Positions 61,823 through 64,000 of a stretch of 64,000 nucleotides of DNA are shown in pieces. The position numbers were made by a program, and so were the translations under genes. Every line of letters begins with the position of its first letter. The first letter of the stretch is position 1. The notes below the pieces were generated by a model. That model saw only the letters and a list, made by a program, of their open reading frames with translations. It was not told the origin of the DNA and did not search any database. The DNA comes from a bacterium OM1 bin76 (lineage in GTDB: Bacteria; Actinomycetota; Acidimicrobiia; Spongiisociales; ZC4RG35), in NCBI GenBank assembly GCA_002238785.1, contig MPNA01000004.1, positions 1-64,000 on the forward strand, in the 5' to 3' direction.

Positions 61823-61873
61823 TTTCCGACTCCAGGTTGGGGAGACCCCGGTCACGCCGTTGACAGTCGGAAA
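61823..61873. promoter_or_regulatory. Nine-base inverted repeat in the 61.8-62.0 kb divergent gap
   Basis: TTTCCGACT (61823-61831) and AGTCGGAAA (61865-61873) are exact inverse copies 33 bases apart. Between them lies a small GGGGAGACCCC hairpin, and a TTGACA hexamer begins at 61860. A pair of regulator half-sites or a structured leader are possible. Nothing else was found in the 61813-62024 gap. Confidence 0.35.
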
Positions 61874-62024
61874 ATCACAACTACATGGCCCTAATCCCCA
61901 GTTGGGACCCATAATTGGTGTGCCACTCACCCGGCAACCAACCCAAGTGGAGGGTTAGACTCCGGCCCAGCCAATGGCTGTTTCTGCGGCCAATGGCATT
62001 CACTTTCTATGAAAAGGAGCGAGC

Positions 62025-63242
62025 ATGCTCAGGATCCGCAACAGGGGTCCTCTGGTACTCCTCGTCGCCCTCGCACTGGTTTTCACCGCATGTGCATCCG
62101 ACGACGCTGACGACACTCCCGCAGCGACCGAGGCCCCGACCACCACTCAGGCGCCGGCCACCACGGCCGCTCCCACTACCGAAGCCCCCACCACCACCGC
62201 GGCTCCGACCACGACTACCACCGAAGCCATGGTCGATATGACACCCGAGACGCCGAACATCAGGGTGATGCCGGCGACGCTTGCGCAGTTCCTGCCCCTC
62301 TACGTCGCTCAGGAACAAGGCTTCTTCGCCCACTACGGGCTGGAGCCGGAGATTCTCGCCTTCGAGGGCGGCGCCGGCCGCGCCACCGAAGCGGCCTTGT
62401 CAGGTGAAGCGCACATGGGCTACACGAGTTGGCCTTTGGCTTTCTCACTGGCCGAGCGCGGGCAGCAACTCAAATTCATCACCACGCATGCCTACTACGC
62501 AGTAGTGGACGGCGTTGACTACAGCACGCATCGCCTGATCGTAACCGAAGACTCCCCGATCCAGACGGTCGCAGACCTCGAAGGCACCCGCATTGGTGTT
62601 ATCGCCCGAGGGTCGAACGAAGAGGCATTCCTCACCTCGATCATGCTCCAGGTGGGGGTCGATCCGGACAGCGTCGAACTCATCGAAGCATTCTGGGGGG
62701 CACACCCTGATCTCCTCACCTCCGGCGAGATCGATGTCGGCTACATGATCTACCCGTTCATCACCGGAATCATCCCTTATGGTCAGACCGAGGGGAACGG
62801 CTTCCGCTCGATCGGTGACCCCTACATCGGCGGTGCGGACGGTATCCCGGAGATGCTGGGAGACCTCGGCGCCGGCATGTTCCCGATGGCGGCCTCGCCC
62901 GAGTTCGTGGCGGAGAACCCCAACACCATCAGGGCATGGGCCCTTGCCATCCGCGACGCCTCCCAGTGGATCGTCGACAACCCGGCCGAGGCCCTGGACA
63001 TCTCCGTGGCCATCTCGGGCGTCCCGGCTGAGGCGCAGAGGAGCAACCCGCCGCACATGTACGTGACCTGGCCGGAGAACCTCGTCGATCAGATGGAGCG
63101 TGTTGCTGACATGATGGTCGAAGCGGACCTGCTCGGGGAAGGGCTGGACGTTGCAGCGTTCATCTCGGATCTGCCATTCACCGAAGAAGAGATGATCGAG
63201 AACGGTCGCTTCTTCCCCTGGGATCCAAGCCAGCTGCCGTAA
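62025..63242 (+). CDS. NMT1-type substrate-binding lipoprotein
   Basis: 405 residues from ATG 62025 (AAAAGGAGCG upstream). The lipobox is VFTACASDD, then a long Thr/Ala/Pro linker (about 31-66). The binding domain begins NIRVMPATLAQFLPLYVAQEQGFFAHYGLEPEI and continues HMGYTSWPLAFSLAERGQQ and LEGTRIGVIARGSNEE. Same superfamily as the lipoprotein at 57757 but not closely similar, so a different ligand is likely. A permease gene follows after 21 bases. Confidence 0.9.
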   Translation: MLRIRNRGPLVLLVALALVFTACASDDADDTPAATEAPTTTQAPATTAAPTTEAPTTTAAPTTTTTEAMVDMTPETPNIRVMPATLAQFLPLYVAQEQGFFAHYGLEPEILAFEGGAGRATEAALSGEAHMGYTSWPLAFSLAERGQQLKFITTHAYYAVVDGVDYSTHRLIVTEDSPIQTVADLEGTRIGVIARGSNEEAFLTSIMLQVGVDPDSVELIEAFWGAHPDLLTSGEIDVGYMIYPFITGIIPYGQTEGNGFRSIGDPYIGGADGIPEMLGDLGAGMFPMAASPEFVAENPNTIRAWALAIRDASQWIVDNPAEALDISVAISGVPAEAQRSNPPHMYVTWPENLVDQMERVADMMVEADLLGEGLDVAAFISDLPFTEEEMIENGRFFPWDPSQLP

Positions 63243-63263
63243 TCAACTTGATCGGGGGTTGAA

Positions 63264-64000
63264 GTGACAGGGCCCCTGCGGTTCCCTGGACTCACTGCCG
63301 TCGTCGTCATCCTCTCCGCGTGGGTGACGGCGACGGCTACCGGGTTTGTCAACTCAGAGTTCATCCCACCGCCCGACGAGGTCCTGCGGGCGGGTCTTGA
63401 TGACTGGGCGAATCTCGGACCCGCCACGCTCGAGAGCATGTGGACTGCGCTGGTCGGCTATGCGGTCGGATTCGCAGCGGCGGTGGTGGTCGGAATGGCC
63501 GTGGGCCGGTACGCCTCGGCCGATTCGTGGTTGAGCGGGCCGCTCGATTTCTTTCGCGCCATCCCGGCGGTGGCAGTGGTCCCCATGGCGCTATTGGTGC
63601 TGGCCGACTCGTTCCTGGTGGGTGCGTTCGCCGTGGCGTGGGGTTGTTTCTTCCTGGCCGTCATCAACGTAATCGCCGGCGTCAAACACATCCCGGACAC
63701 GTTGCAGGATGCCGCCCGCAGCTTCGGCGCCGGTGAGGTGAAGGTGCTCCGCAAGGTCGGAATACCCAGCCTGCTCCCCTATTTCCTATCAAGCCTGCGA
63801 CAGAACGTGTCGGTGGCGCTGATCGTCATCGTGGTTGCCGACATGGTCGTGGGGCTGTCGGGACTCGGGTTCTACATCCTCCGCACCCAGAGCAATGCTC
63901 TGTTCGGCCGGATGTACGCCTCCATCACCCTTATCGCCATCATCGGGTACGTGGCATTCCGCCTGCTTGAGGTGGCCCAGCGCAGGCTGTTCCCATGGTG
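63264..64000 (+). CDS. ABC transporter permease (SsuC/TauC family), 3' end cut by window
   Basis: From GTG 63264 (ATCGGGGG upstream) the frame stays open to the window edge, 245 codons. It begins MTGPLRFPGLTAVVVILSAW and continues VNSEFIPPPDEVLRAG, typical of taurine/sulfonate-type permeases. The docking loop is DAARSFGAGEVKVLRKVGIPSLLPYF, followed by SVALIVIVVADMVVGLSGLGFYI. Five or six membrane segments are visible. With the lipoprotein at 62025 it forms a second NMT1-type importer; the ATPase should lie beyond the edge. Confidence 0.88.
   Translation, partial: MTGPLRFPGLTAVVVILSAWVTATATGFVNSEFIPPPDEVLRAGLDDWANLGPATLESMWTALVGYAVGFAAAVVVGMAVGRYASADSWLSGPLDFFRAIPAVAVVPMALLVLADSFLVGAFAVAWGCFFLAVINVIAGVKHIPDTLQDAARSFGAGEVKVLRKVGIPSLLPYFLSSLRQNVSVALIVIVVADMVVGLSGLGFYILRTQSNALFGRMYASITLIAIIGYVAFRLLEVAQRRLFPW

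Overview
The window is high-GC bacterial DNA with dense gene packing, frequent GTG and TTG starts and many 4-base ATGA-type overlaps. Several traits point to an uncultured actinobacterium of the Acidimicrobiia type, possibly marine or host-associated: lipoproteins with Thr/Ala/Pro-rich linkers after the lipobox, a DUF222/HNH-type gene remnant, an F420-type luciferase-like oxidoreductase, a SufR-like regulator, and an Mrp ATPase without CxxC. That placement is inference; no rRNA, tRNA or other taxonomic marker is present.

Layout. 1-1.2 kb: right end of an IS21-family element (istA tail, istB, terminal repeats) inserted in an HNH endonuclease gene. 1.3-5.1 kb: acyl-CoA synthetase, a formylglycine-generating enzyme, and divergently a dehydrogenase carrying the 3-sulfolactaldehyde reductase signature. 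5.2-14.2 kb: an iron-sulfur block (nuoEFG, Mrp carrier, SufR-like regulator, aconitase). 14.2-26.3 kb: a membrane protein with a truncated tandem copy, an aminotransferase, and a CoA-linked catabolic island (type III CoA-transferase, cyclase-family hydrolase, MmgE/PrpD, CitE-like lyase, acyl-CoA dehydrogenase homologue, isocitrate lyase, LysR, SDR). 26.3-37.1 kb: a complete branched-chain-type ABC importer with an isochorismatase-fold protein and an SMP-30 lactonase, divergent from a molybdenum hydroxylase whose large subunit is split into two genes. 37.5-42.8 kb: one 1780-residue protein joining a DEDD exonuclease-like domain, a RecQ helicase and a UvrD helicase. 42.9-52.8 kb: three paralogous SDRs, an aminotransferase, and a second molybdenum hydroxylase with an intact large subunit and CoxD/CoxE maturation genes. 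52.9-60 kb: dihydropyrimidinase and beta-ureidopropionase beside an NMT1-type ABC importer, uridine phosphorylase and a GntR/LacI chimeric regulator. 60.2-64 kb: a retropepsin-like protease, an LLM oxidoreductase and a second NMT1-type importer cut by the window edge.

Function. Most of the window reads as uptake and oxidation of small organic nitrogen and carboxylic compounds: nucleosides and pyrimidines (importer, phosphorylase, ring opening, carbamoyl removal), probable N-heterocycles (two hydroxylases of the xanthine dehydrogenase family), CoA-activated acids, and possibly C3 sulfonates. None of these substrates is proven by sequence alone.

The least explained items are a ~230-bp intergenic element present twice, 43 kb apart, each time in front of a metabolic gene and with the same 21-bp-spaced box pair; the exonuclease-RecQ-UvrD fusion; the split hydroxylase; and an SDR paralogue that has lost its catalytic tyrosine. 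No CRISPR array, tRNA, rRNA or prophage was seen.
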